From Datnioides undecimradiatus (taxonomy: Eukaryota > Chordata > Actinopteri > Lobotiformes > Datnioididae): DNA of 64,000 nucleotides. The stretch's first letter is position 1; each line of letters opens with the position of its first letter. The notes beneath the pieces are model-generated. The model was not told the DNA's origin. It saw only the letters and a program-made list of their open reading frames with translations, and did not search any database. The stretch covers positions 13,834,957 through 13,898,956 of the forward strand of contig WARS01000015.1 of assembly GCA_008933995.1 (NCBI GenBank), given 5' to 3'. The position numbers and the translations under genes were made by a program. Positions 1 to 11,286 of the stretch are shown here, in pieces.

Positions 1-1012
1 ATTTTTACTTAAACCCCAGTCTTCTCTCCTCTCTGTGTGTGACAGAAACACTGTGAAATCCAAATGGTGGTCGTAGATCTCGGGGATAATATGGAGTTTT
101 GGCCACCAGAGATATCCTCTATTAAAAATTTAGGAACAAATTCTCCCAATGCAACCTCAATTGTGAACTCTCTTGTGTGAAATGTCTACACATAGTTGCT
201 TTGCTGCATTTTAGAAACAGAGAGAGTGACAGATGTTATGTTCACACAGGTGATTTTACTATGAGCTCATCGAACAATTGGACAAGCTGCCTAAGGCAGT
301 TTCTGTCTAAACGTTCATTTCTGAATTTATTTTTCTTTTTTGATACAATTGTATTTTCTGCATTTTATAGCTTGGCAGTACAGTGACGCTACACTCCTAA
401 TGTCTTTAATTATGCTGCATTAACACTTATGATAAAGGTAGTTTGTACATGGCCTGACTTTATCACAGGTACTGGGTTTTAACCAGATGTGACTAAAGTC
501 AGCCAAGCTAAACTTCTTATTTCTATATTGCATATATAAGTTCCATGCGGTAGCCATCTTGGTGGATTTCATACAGTTGTAAATAAAGCAGTCACACACG
601 CACACAGATAAACACACGCATTCTTTGTCTGTTTGGCTTCATCAAACTTTACTGTAGACGTTTCCATGATGACGAGAATGACTGAGAACGATGTTTCCAT
701 GGAAACATGTTTTAACTTTTAATACCTACATTTGACCTGAGGATAAATGAATTTGAAATAAACTCACACACGCACACATTCGTTATCAAATCCATAAGAC
801 CAATAAAGTCATTTATCCGTTGTCCTTGAACCAGGATAATGCAGAACACTAACGAGCCTATAGGTGGTTATTAAACATTCATTATTGGAGAATGCAGCAA
901 CTGTTCAGCCCTTTTAATTTTATTTTGTGTTGCTGCAATCTCATGAAGTCTAGACATGAAAAATGTACTTGCTCAATGTAATTCATTGCTGCCCACGCGC
1001 TGCACCTCCTGA
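1..1012. other. Intergenic, no gene seen
   Basis: This is AT-rich non-coding sequence. The open frames are short, have no recognisable motif, and run through low-complexity DNA such as the interrupted CA tract near 593-620. A 14-bp palindrome, GTTTCCATGGAAAC, lies near 691-704. I see no splice-bounded exon. Confidence 0.6.
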
Positions 1013-1260
1013 GGGAAATATATCGAGCTCTTTAGCTGCTAAATGTTCCACTACATTCACCAGCTCTTCTCACTGACTGTCTGCTGTTTGATGCTGAGCA
1101 GGTTCTGATCACTGGGTTTCTAGAGCTTTTTTTTTTTTTTCCTCTGAAAATGTCTGCCTGCTGCAGCTGGAAATGATGAGAGTTGTGAGAGTGAACTACA
1201 GCTGTAAAGCTGTGTGTAAGAAGCCAAACGATGAGCTGAATCTCACAAAGGTGACAGCAG
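1013..1260 (+). repeat. Dispersed repeat family 1, copy 1
   Basis: This segment shares an ordered set of short blocks with 17360-17580 and 20130-20335. The blocks are a GGGAAATAT-type start, AGCTCTTTAGCT, a GCTGGAAA block, then GAGAGTGAAC and AAAGCTGTG. The same order recurs in dispersed sequence I remember from spiny-rayed fish genomes. A run of 14 T lies inside at about 1127-1140. I cannot assign a class, because no target duplication or coding remnant is visible. Confidence 0.5.
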
Positions 1261-2454
1261 GTGCAGATTCAGCTGATCATCATGCACACCTCTCCTACAG
1301 TCACATCATTTTCATGCTGTCGTTTTATACATTGATAGTACAAAATACATTTACTATAGCAGCTGTAAGGACTTCTCATTGCAGAATATCTCAATCCCTA
1401 AGTCTTAAAGTGAAGGAAAACTGAAATGTGGACATCTACATTTGATAACTGGGAAAAAATGTGCTGATGACATGACTGAAAGCCTCAGAAGAACTAGTAA
1501 GCGGACACTGTGAGATTGTTTTTGTCAGCTGCTATTTCCCAAGGTCATCAATGAACTTTCCATCTGACATGAAATGAAACTGCATTTACAGGTTGCATAA
1601 AGGTAAAAGGCAGTTGACAGTTTGAGCAGCTCTTCTTATGGAGGATAAAGGTATACGAGTCTTTGGACTGGTGTAAAGGATTTCAAATGCTGGTGCCACA
1701 GTGGTTTTTCTTTTGTTTGTTTGTTTGTTGACTGACTCTCATAAAAGAGAATGGTTTACAATAGAGGCCATGTCCTTTTTTTATTTATAGATATGTTTGT
1801 GTGGATGCACACAGTGGTAACAGTCACACCAGCGAGAGTCACTCAGGATGCAGCATGTTTGGAGGCAGAGCTCTCACCTTTTTAAAGAGAGCTGGGTTCA
1901 AAGAGAGAACTGGTGGGAAAGGCAGCGGGGAGAAGAGATGAGCAGCAGCAGCAGAAGAAGACCTGGCATGTGGAGACAGTTCAAATCATCCCGTTTGACC
2001 CTGATGTGCTCAGGAGGAATTCAAAGTCTGAAAGAGAAGCAGGATTTGAAACGTTCACACAAACAGGTGGCTGGATTGTAGAAAGAGACGATCTCAGTCT
2101 GTTGGCTCAGCAGTTCACCCTTCTGATAACATTGTCCCTGCAGCTGCACCATCTGGGCTTGGATTTTATTATTTATTTTTTATTTTTTTTATTACAGTTT
2201 AACAGCGGTGCCACAAATGGCCAAGTAGTATTAGCCAATAACCCTCACTGCTTAACCAAATTTAACACTGCCAAGACAAAGAGAGTTCACGTCATTTTAC
2301 TATATACTTTATATGCTGTCATGCAAATATTCAAATATATGCAAAGTTTTGCTTATTGGCATTTTCTACGACTTTCTGTTAAGACTACTTCACCTCAGTC
2401 CTAAAACACTGCTGGACTAACAATACACAGTTTTTATCAAAAAGGAGCCTTAAG
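1261..2454. other. Intergenic, no gene seen
   Basis: An open frame at 1913-2404 is long by chance standards (163 codons), but it begins in GCAG/AGAAG low-complexity sequence and runs through poly-T/AT-rich DNA near 2165-2195. It shows no domain and no splice context. I call no gene. Confidence 0.55.
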
Positions 2455-2600
2455 AAAGAATCGATGCAGCAGAACCACAGATATCTTCTTCGCTCTTCTT
2501 CCTGGTCAAAACCTAGCTCCTACATTACCCACAATTCATCAGTTCATCACTGAGTCCAACTTGACCATCAACAAGTAGAGGTGTTACAGAAGATGTTAAG
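2455..2600 (+). repeat. Dispersed repeat fragment (family 2)
   Basis: Positions 2538-2562 are identical over 25 nt to 4903-4927. The block around them (a run about missing ground such as CTACATTACCCACAAT, then the shared 25-mer) resembles fish repeats I remember. Boundaries are approximate. Confidence 0.45.
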
Positions 2601-3469
2601 AAGCTGAACTCTTCTTTCAATCTTTACACCTCCAGATCATTTTCAAACTTCTGCAGTCTGCAGCCCCCACAGACTCTACGGTGATGTTGGATGTTGGGTA
2701 GAGTTCCCAGATTTGATTGAACTTGTGACAGTTTTTTACAAATCAGCTCTTCAAGGTGAAAAAGCTCTCGGTGGTAGGAATAAAGCTTTGCTCAAAGTCT
2801 CTGTGAGTAGCTAAATTAACTGTTAATCTACACTGTTTGGATCCACCCTCACCAAATCTCTCACACAGGGAGAGAATGGTTCCTTCTTGCCACTGAAGTG
2901 CAGCAGCAAAGGGGGGAGTGAGGCACCATTTATGGTAAATTGTAATGGACAGAAGCAGAAAGGTCCATTCACAGAAAAAGAACTGGGGAGGTATGATGAA
3001 TGAGAGTATTGATTGAAGAAAAGTGACGAGGTAATTTGTCCCAAGGTGAAATACACCGCTGTGTGGTCTGCTTCTTTTGGCTTCAAAACAAAATGTGTTT
3101 GCGTGCGAGAGGCTGGTGTGAGGCAGGGAGTGAGTCTTTGAGAAAGAAATCTCTCCCCTCTAAATGCTGAAATGATTAAACAATCAGTCAGAATGAAAAT
3201 AGTAAAATATTCCTTCCCCTCAAAACCAAGTAACCAAACAATTTATATTCCAGCATATTTGTTATTGTCAGTAAATAGACTCTTGGTGTTTCTCTCCTTT
3301 GAAAGACAAAGTACAGTTGGTTGAATCAGATGTGACTATCTTAGATTTATTTATGATTTTAATAAATGGTTCATAGTGAAATATTGGATCTTTGTAGCAC
3401 ATGTTTCCTTTGTAAGTTATGAAATGGTAATTGGATCTGGGCTGATGGCCAACTTGACCTTTTTTATTG

Positions 3470-3570
3470 ATTGTCTTTTTGTTGGTTTTTATTTGTTATT
3501 GATTACTTTTTTATGAAGCTGTTTTATGTGAAGCACTTTGTAACACGGGCTTTGAAAAGTGGAGACTGAG
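3470..3570 (+). mobile_element. LINE-like 3' tail remnant
   Basis: The order is T-rich DNA, then GTGAAGCACTTTGTAAC, then GGCTTTGAAAAGTG. This matches the general layout of the 3' end of L2/CR1-type fish LINEs, in which GAAGCACTTTG is followed by a TTTTGAAAAGTGCTATATAA block. The final ATATAAATAAA part is missing, and no coding part is recognisable upstream. It is either a severely 5'-truncated insertion or a chance resemblance. Confidence 0.4.
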
Positions 3571-4854
3571 ATGTCTGACATGCCAGAAATCCTACTGACC
3601 ATCAAACAGCGTAACAGTTGATCGTAAAAGCTAACAATTAATAACTAATAAACCCCACAAATTGCATGTCAAGCAGCAGCCAATATGGCTGAACTTCTAC
3701 AATCTAATCGCCTAATTCTACAATCATTCCAGGGCAACTAATCAGGGCGCAACATCTGCCTTTATCTGCACAGTGTGATTGTGAAACTCTGTGCAGTAGG
3801 TTTTATTTTAAAAGGCTGAACAAAGAAGTCTGAGGTTCACCTTCGAACAGCAAAACAAAAAGCTACAAATTATCCTGAACAAATTCAAATCAACTCACCT
3901 GCTGTTCTTTGCAGTCCAAATCGTTGAAGGCACTGCGCACCCACACAGTTGTTTTAACAGACTGTGGCTGATCAGACCTCTGCTCAGGTTCTCGTTGTAT
4001 TCTGATTGGAAAAATACCTTTAGTATAAATAAATAAATAACCTGATGATTATTGCATTCTATTAGCTGCTTTGCTGCTGGCTCACTGTTACACTGCCAAG
4101 GTTTAATAGGACACTAGAATAGGTACAGTTAATATTATCAGTCACGCCTGCACTGTTCTTGCTATGATGTACTATGAATGTCTGTGCTGAAAAGGGTCTA
4201 TTACATGACGTCACCTAAGTCAATTTGTCCAACTCTTGACAGATGCTACAAAGGTAATAGCACAGTGAGGGAGATGTGACTCATGCATAGCCGGTACGTG
4301 CACACACGGCCCTGACAGGAAGTCTAATTAGTCGTATGACTGATTTGAATAACTCTGGAAATATCTATAGTCTATCTTTCACCTAGGATATGTGTTCAGA
4401 CTGACATGTGTGCAGAATTGACTCAGTGGGGCTGCCATTGCTCAGAGGGTAATAACACACACCCAGATACAAAAGAGGTGAGCCTTGTGAGCCTAGTGTA
4501 AGTTTCACGGCAGCGTATTGCAGTGAAGAATGCACAAGCACAGATTCAACACTGTAAGACTACCTTGTAAGATGAAAAGGGTAATTCTAATTTTCATAAC
4601 ACCAAAATACAGCATCAGTGGTATATTCCTGTTGTGCTCTAATTTGTCTTACCAACAGATGTTCAGCCTGATACTGACATTGAATGGCAGCAGTAAAAGC
4701 AGGTAGATCTGTTACGCGAGAAAGAAGTGGGATGACAGAGAGCAAAAAAACCAACAGCTCATTAGCATATTATATATTGTAAAATATTATAATTTCATTT
4801 TGTCATCCTGTGAAACATTTTGGTGAAATTTTGACATAAAGGCACATAATTTCT
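3571..4854. other. Intergenic, no gene seen
   Basis: This is AT-rich non-coding sequence with a short AAAT tract near 4028-4042. I see no exon, RNA gene or bounded element. Confidence 0.5.
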
Positions 4855-5010
4855 TGTGTTATGGCCCAAAATGCCCTCACCTTTGACCTACTCACCATGA
4901 AAATCAGTTCATCACTGAGTCCAACTTAATGTTCGTGTCACGTTTGAAGAAATTTCCTAAAAGAATGTGATGGATGGACAACTTAATGCTGTCGCCAGTG
5001 GAGGTGTAAA
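4855..5010 (+). repeat. Dispersed repeat family 2, longer copy
   Basis: The segment runs from a CACCTTTGACCTACT block through the 25-nt string shared with 2538-2562, then GTTTGAAGAAATTTCC, then a GATGGATGGACAAC block. I recognise this order from a common dispersed fish repeat (CACCTTTGACC, CAGTTCATC, TTGAAGAAATTCC, GGACGGACAAC). The class is unknown to me and the ends are approximate. Confidence 0.55.
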
Positions 5011-7159
5011 AATTGACAGAACAGTGTGAAAGTATAAAAGAAAAAATGAGGAATAAAAGAAAGAATAAATGTATTAGAAATCATTGTGCCCTCAGAAGCT
5101 TTTCAGCTCTTCTGGCATGCTACATACAGGAGTTACACCACAATTTAAAAATATAACAGTCACGTACTTATACAGGAGAGAAAGCTGAAGAAAGGGCTGC
5201 ATCGTGTCTCGACTGACTCACCCCATGAGTGTTTTAACAATAAGGAGCCAGTCAGTCAGTGGGCACATTCACGACGTAAAGTGCTCACCAGAGTTTGAAA
5301 GGCAGCGGGTGACATCAATCAACAGCACCAAATGGCAAAAATCGAAAACTTCAGCATGAAAGCAGTCAGAGGTATCGATCAAGAAAAGTTTGCAGGTAGA
5401 GAAGCTGACTTTCTCTTCCACAAGACAAAGTCCTCTGTAATTACTGTGCTTTACATTACTAAAAGGATGTGGCAAAGCCTGGCACGTTTACATCTTTGGG
5501 TGGTCAGAAAGACATACTGTCAGTCATCATGTGCAGCAAAGTGTCCTGATCGATGTTGATTCGATTTGCAAAAGGGAGAAAAGGCAATTTTAGGCTAGAT
5601 AACTGAGGCTGAAGGGGAGTTTTTGTGAGGAAAACTGTCAGAAAAACTAAAATGTATTGATTTTTTTTGTGTGTGCTTTTTTTTGCAAGTGAAAAACAAA
5701 CAAGAAACCTAGATGTATATAATAAGTCACCAAATACAGACAGAAGAGTAAAAAATATATATTCTTACTGCGCACGCCGATGACTCAGAGCTGAACTTCA
5801 AAGGAACAAGTTATTCCAGGTGACGGGTAACATTTTAAAATCCTGCGATGCCACTGATGTTGTTTCCTTCACATTTCACCCCAATTAAGGACTTCCACGG
5901 TGCTTACACAGACACACTTTTTATCACTGTGACACAGAGGGACAATTTAGGGGAAACAAGCTATCAGAGAAACTGTTAAATGGACTTTTTTAAATGGCTC
6001 ACAGGAGATGAAGTGCCCCTGGACAGGAGACAGAAGTTCATTTTGCAGCCTGGCCACACATACCCTCCTGACCAAATATTCAGCAGGCATGTAGGCAAAC
6101 CATCTATCTGCATTCCTGCAATCCTCTGGGGTCTGCAGAAAGACGAGCTTCATGGAGATCACATGAGGACTGTGAAAGGAGACTTTCTGAAAGTGAACGC
6201 TGCTTCACAGGAAGGAGGGGAAAAAAATCACAACTAACCATCAAATGGGTTTATTTTAAAAGACACACAGGCTATAAATAAAAAAACATTAAGCTCAATG
6301 TCCAGAATGTGCCGCCTGCAGCTGCGAATTACAGTTTTTAAAAGGAAAATTGTTATGTTTTTTTTTTAGCAGAGGGCTCAACTTGAGGATGACAGCTCGG
6401 CTCCAGGATGTGCAGGGGAAAAGCGAAGCACGACATAAAATAGCTTTTCAGCCTCTTTTACATGTCACTCAGTAGTTTCACTCACAGCCGCATCAAAACC
6501 CAAAGCCTTCGTGCCCAGAGGTATTGTGTCAGTTCAAAACTTGACTGGGAAAACACCAGCTGGAAATAATTCCTCAACAACAGAAATGTTTTTTTTTTTA
6601 ACTGTCAGACTGCAGATGGTTTTGTAAGAGCACATTTTTCACATCTTCAATTGTCATGCATGTTATTAGAGTGCATATGGCATCTTAATTTTGTTTGCTG
6701 CAGCTTGTTTTTACTTGAATGTCCCATTTTTTATCTCCTGACATATCGTATTTTTTGTTACAATTGCCTTGGCAACAATAATTGGTAAATGTTCAAATCT
6801 TGGTTAAAGTCACTGTCACCAGCGTTTGCTCTGGTTTTGGAACATGTGATATTAATATTGAGTTGGAAATTCTCTTTTTTTTCTAGTAGTTGTTTCAGAT
6901 CAGTTGTTGTCTGATGTTGTTTTGTTTGTGTACTGATACTGACCTGGCAGGCGGTGATTGAACATGCATTTCTGACTTCATCTCATGCCTTATTCGCAAC
7001 ACTAAAGTGGTTTATAAGTTCTGTGTTATTAAGTAACTTGTGAAGTTAACAACTTTTTTGATCAGAGCTGAAATATAATTTCATATTTTCAGTGTAATGT
7101 CTCTGAATTTGATATTTTATGTAAAAATAAAAATAGTCTAGTCTGATGGGAAAGTTATT
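5011..7159. other. Intergenic, no gene seen
   Basis: The open frames at 5332-5559 and 5980-6237 overlap opposite-strand frames of similar size and show no domain. The rest is AT-rich with several T-runs, for example near 6357-6369 and 6590-6600. Confidence 0.5.
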
Positions 7160-7335
7160 AATTTCTGATCAAATATCAAACCCAATGATGTTGCTGGAGG
7201 TAAATTCACCACCCGAGGTAATACACTGGGGGGCACGGACATGTGTGCCAAACCTCATGGTCATCCATCCGATGTTCACCTCATGGTGGCACTAGAGGAA
7301 AAATCAGGGTGTCACCAAAATCATCAGTAAATAAC
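7160..7335 (-). repeat. Dispersed repeat family 3, inverted copy
   Basis: Read on the minus strand, this segment has the order TTTTCCTCTAGTGCCACCAT, GAGGTGAACAT, GGATGGAT, ACCATGAGGTTTGGCACA and CATGTCCGTGCC. It matches a dispersed fish repeat that I know, whose other part is present in plus orientation at 44130-44700 and 51018-51370. Ends are approximate. The class is not known to me. Confidence 0.55.
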
Positions 7336-9159
7336 ACACACATGAAGAATAACAATATACAAATATAATAATAATAATAATAATACAAAATTATGTATTA
7401 ATCTATAAAATCTTTTCAATAGCTTTTAAAAAAAGCCAAAGAAGACAAGGACTTTGAAAAGACAAATAACATTTCCTCACGTCATGAAAACAATAAAGGC
7501 AAAGTTTTGTTAGTCTCAGTTTATGTCATGTTTTGCCCAAACAACAATAACAACAATAATTCAGTTCATTTCAGTTTAGTTTGTATAGTGTCAATTTTCA
7601 TATATAGCAAATGTAGACTATACTCTTTATAATAATCACATCCAGCAATTCCCACGCAATATAATTCCATAAACATTGTTTGTGTCTTTTTAGTGGTTTT
7701 GCATGCTGGGAAAAAAGGTGCCTCATCCCACCAAGGTTCATCACAATCAGTTGAGGACTGCAAGACAAATCACAGATGTTAGACCCCTGAGGCCCCTGGC
7801 CTAATTTAAATGCATGGTGTAATTTAAATGCATGGATTATAGTCTAGATTTTATTATGCGCCCTACAGTAAAGTATCTAGTGTCTGCACAAGGAGCAAAT
7901 GCACCTGAATTTTTTTGGTCTGTGCCCTTGTATAAATTGAGAAAGTATGTCCAATGGGAGGTCCAGAGCTGAAACAGGTTCAGTTAAATCCTCTGGAGTC
8001 ACACATATCCATCAGATGGCACCTGTACCTATTCTGCATGTGTGTGTGGTTGTGGAGGGGGTTAAAACTGCATTCCATTGTTCAGTCCCTGTACTGTATA
8101 ATGACAATAAGGCTCAAGCAGGAGCCTTAGACCTCAAGTATGGGTTTTCAGTGCAAGAGGCCATCCTCTTTAATATAAGGGAAAAAAGTGTCCTGACTGA
8201 AAGTCAAACCTAGATCTGCTAATAATTTTATTGATTAAATAATTTGAGGGCACTAATTACATATTTAGCACACGATTAACACAAATAAGATACCAGGCTC
8301 TTTGTGCCAATAAATCTCACTTTGAAGGTCTGAAAAAGTGTAGTAGAAACGTGCACACGTCAGTCACTCTCCATCATTAATAGTAGTAATAATGGACTGT
8401 ACACTCTGCGATTTTCAAGTGCATTATCATCTCCACATTGTGTATCTGTGCTCTGTTCTCTCTCCTCGCTCTCAGAAATTCCTTTTATCTCTGCCTTTAG
8501 ATCAGCTCATATTGTTTCCTCGCAGATCTCATTACAAGCATTTGATGGACAACTGTGTGTGGGAGGAGGCAAAGTTCAACGTCAATCTTAACCAGCAGCA
8601 AATCTTCTCAATATCATGTTACAGCACAGGGATGATGAATAAAAAGGCAGGTATCAGCTGCAGTATGAAGAGCAGACATTTCAACAATTTTTCTGTCACT
8701 TTTCAGACAGATAAATCCTTCACATCATTAAAGCTCAGTCAGGGAACACATGGAAACACCAGCAAGTGAACAAGTATAATAATTTATGAGATAATATAAT
8801 AATAAATATTTATTGCTGAATTTCTGACACCTATGGGGCAAAAACAAAGATAAACAGTCGAGAGATACTATTGGCTTAGATCTCAGGCAAAGAACAGTTG
8901 TGTTTATGGAAAATAATGAATATAATTCAGATACTCATGCTCAGCTTTGCAATACTGCTAGCACACCAGACACAAACACACACAATGTTTGTTGTCATAC
9001 CTTCTGTAAGACCTGGTGTGGAGCCAGGATGTGTTCACAGAGTTGTTTTGTGCAGTACATAGTAGCAGGGAAAACAGCTGCTGGAAAATTATCAGAAGTT
9101 CAGAGCTTTATGAAGTTTCCATCCATCATCAAGGAACTGTTGGGTGTAATTAATAGTAA
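7336..9159. other. Intergenic, no gene seen
   Basis: The stretch contains an ATA microsatellite at about 7366-7384. The open frame at 8392-8769 (125 codons) has no recognisable domain, no flanking splice signals of note and a leucine/phenylalanine-rich composition typical of chance frames. I call no gene. Confidence 0.5.
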
Positions 9160-9189
9160 TGTGTGTGGTCTAGATGTGCTCTGTTTGTA

Positions 9190-9260
9190 AAGTGCCCTGA
9201 GATGATTTTGGTTGTGAATTGGGGCTATATAAATAAAACTGAATTGAATTGAATTGAATC
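9190..9260 (+). mobile_element. LINE 3' tail with ATTGA-type pentamer end
   Basis: The segment reads GTAAAGTGCCCTGAGATGA, then a GTTGTGAATTGGGGC block, then TATATAAATAAAACTG, then four copies of a GAATT pentamer. This is the well-known 3' end of an L2/CR1-group fish LINE, which is also carried by some fish SINEs. No coding region precedes it, so it is a 5'-truncated insertion or a SINE using this tail. Confidence 0.7.
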
Positions 9261-9689
9261 ATATCAGACTTTTTCCATCCGCAGGGTCTTTGCATTCACA
9301 GAACAGCCAATAGGAATGCCTATTCTGCCTAATCTCTGTAATTACCTGGCTGACGTCTTCTGTCACAGCCTATATTTTTAAGGCTTTAAAAACCTTATGG
9401 TTAGAAAATAGTGTACAACTGTTCTGCACATTTCACAAAACATGAACGTAACAGATAAGATTTTGAAAGCTAATGTCAGTGTAGAAAGTAGATCAACCTT
9501 TTCACCAACAGTTAAGCTGGACTGCAGCTTAGTGCAAACATTGCGTAATAACACACCGCCTCTAACTTTGACTGTTTTTGATACATTTGAAACCTAACTC
9601 TGCAGAAAGCTCCTGAGATCTACATAAAATCCCCTAACACCGGAGAAAAAATAGCTCGGTTTGTGACAGTCCAGGGCCGTTGCTGAGCC

Positions 9690-10130
9690 TGTTCCCTGGA
9701 GATTGGATGCAATTTGAACTTCCTAATGTGCAGACTGCAGGCTATTGGGATTCACAGAACCACATCCTCCACTCTGCCTTTCAACATGGGCGTCCCTCAG
9801 GGCTGCGTGCTCAGCCCCCTCCTACCTTCATTATTCACGCACAACTGCATGGTCACCTGCAGCTCCAACGCCATCATCAAGTTTGCTGATGACACAGCTG
9901 TAAGTAACCTGATCACCAGTGACAATGAGGACCTACAGAGAGGAGGTGAGAGCTCTGATGTTAGGTTTACACGTGAGAGTCTGACCTGGACTCACCTCTT
10001 TGTTTGGCACAGAATATATTAGATGTTATTTCTATAATTCACCTGCACTATTTATAACATGGTCTTATTTTCCACATTTTGTATGAGGAACTGTTTTACT
10101 TTACTTTACTTACTTACTTTACTGTTTTTG
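9690..10130 (+). mobile_element. LINE reverse-transcriptase fragment
   Basis: In one plus frame the peptide contains GVPQGCVLSPLL followed by LFTHNC and then IIKFADDTAV (near 9875-9902). These are the conserved RT blocks around the catalytic F-A-D-D of non-LTR retrotransposons; the flanking words are typical of Jockey/CR1-superfamily (Rex1-like) fish LINEs. After the ADD block the homology continues for about 15 residues, then seems to jump to a LTWTH word that in full elements lies further on, so an internal deletion is likely. A TTTAC-rich simple repeat (about 10091-10120) and a short plausible 3'UTR follow. The element is truncated at both ends and not functional. Confidence 0.8.
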
Positions 10131-11130
10131 CATATGATAAATAACTTCAACTAAACATACCTGTGAAAGGTTGCGCCCACGTAATCATAGTTGCATGCAT
10201 TGTAATTGCTCTACCCTAAGCTTCTTCATGCAGACAGAATCAGATACTCTAGAGGCCAAGATCCCGCTTTTAAATGTATTCATGAATCTCTGTTCCCTTC
10301 AGGCACAAGAGCTGTGTTTATTTGTGTTTAATTGTCTCAGAATAAGGGTCAGTTTTAGTCATGCTATAGGGTTTATTTAAATAAAGGGATGTGAGGTGTC
10401 CCTCCAGATAAAATTGAATTCACAGACACACCAAGTTTTCCATTAAAAGGAGAACTATAACAGTCACTCAGAAGTCGCCTAGATGACAAAGCTGCAATCA
10501 CTGTTTCATTTTAGTGACTTATTTTGATGAGACAAAATTATCTGAATAATGACATCTCCACAGCAGCTGCAGTGTCCGCCAGCAGAAAAGAGAGAGGTTT
10601 CATAAGACTTATTATTCACTAATCAAAGGTTGGAACTAAGAGGCTTGGGCGTATTATTCGCATAAGACATTGAGGAAGAAGAGGCAGAAAATGTTTTCTC
10701 TCACTTTGGAACTAAATCTAGCTTGTGAGGTTCTGTGTTGCATTTGAAACTGATGTAGACGATAGTGATGCAGTCGATAAATAATTGTAGTACATGGGGG
10801 ACAGTCACACAACAACAAGGAAGGAAAGAGTTGAAAGAAATCAGTGATTTGTGACATGCTCCTGTTTAAAAAATGTGGAAATGCATGAATGCATAGTTTT
10901 GTTTACCATTATTAACCACAGGGGTAATGTTGTAGCCCAGTCTCTAATCCACCAAAAAACAAAAACAAAAAAACAAAAACCCAGTACCACACCAGGGGCT
11001 GACAATCAGCTCGTAACTAATAAGTGACGAGAGCAACTATTATTAACTCTATTATTATAACTCAACAGTCTCATTTCATTCTCTGTTACATTGTTACATA
11101 ATGACAAAATATACAGGTGTTATGTCATAT
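10131..11130. other. Intergenic, no gene seen
   Basis: This is non-coding sequence with an A/C-rich tract near 10953-10981. The minus-strand frame 10654-10857 shows no domain. Confidence 0.5.
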
Positions 11131-11286
11131 TGTAACAAACTCCCCCATTAGTGATTAAATAATGTAACAACTCATCCACTCGTGATGTCAAAATGCAACA
11201 ACACATCCATCTGTGATGTTACACTGTAACCAACACATTCAATGGTGATATCGCAATGTACCAACACATCCAATGTCCAGTCCAAC
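11131..11286 (+). repeat. Minisatellite, 31-32 bp unit, about 5 copies
   Basis: Unit starts (TGTAAC/TGCAAC/TGTACC) fall at 11131, 11163, 11194, 11225 and 11257, a spacing of 31 or 32 bp. Each unit follows the pattern TGTAACAACACATCC, then a variable 3-5 nt, then GTGATGT plus a short A/T-rich join. Copies are diverged from each other and the last is incomplete. A weak further copy may precede 11131. No gene overlaps it. Confidence 0.75.

Noticed and set aside
1913-2404. 163-codon plus-strand open frame
   Set aside because: It starts in low-complexity GCAG/AAG DNA and crosses a T-rich tract. It has no domain and no splice context.
11131-11286. CRISPR-like regular spacing
   Set aside because: Whole units repeat with decay; there are no identical repeats with unique spacers, and the genome is vertebrate.
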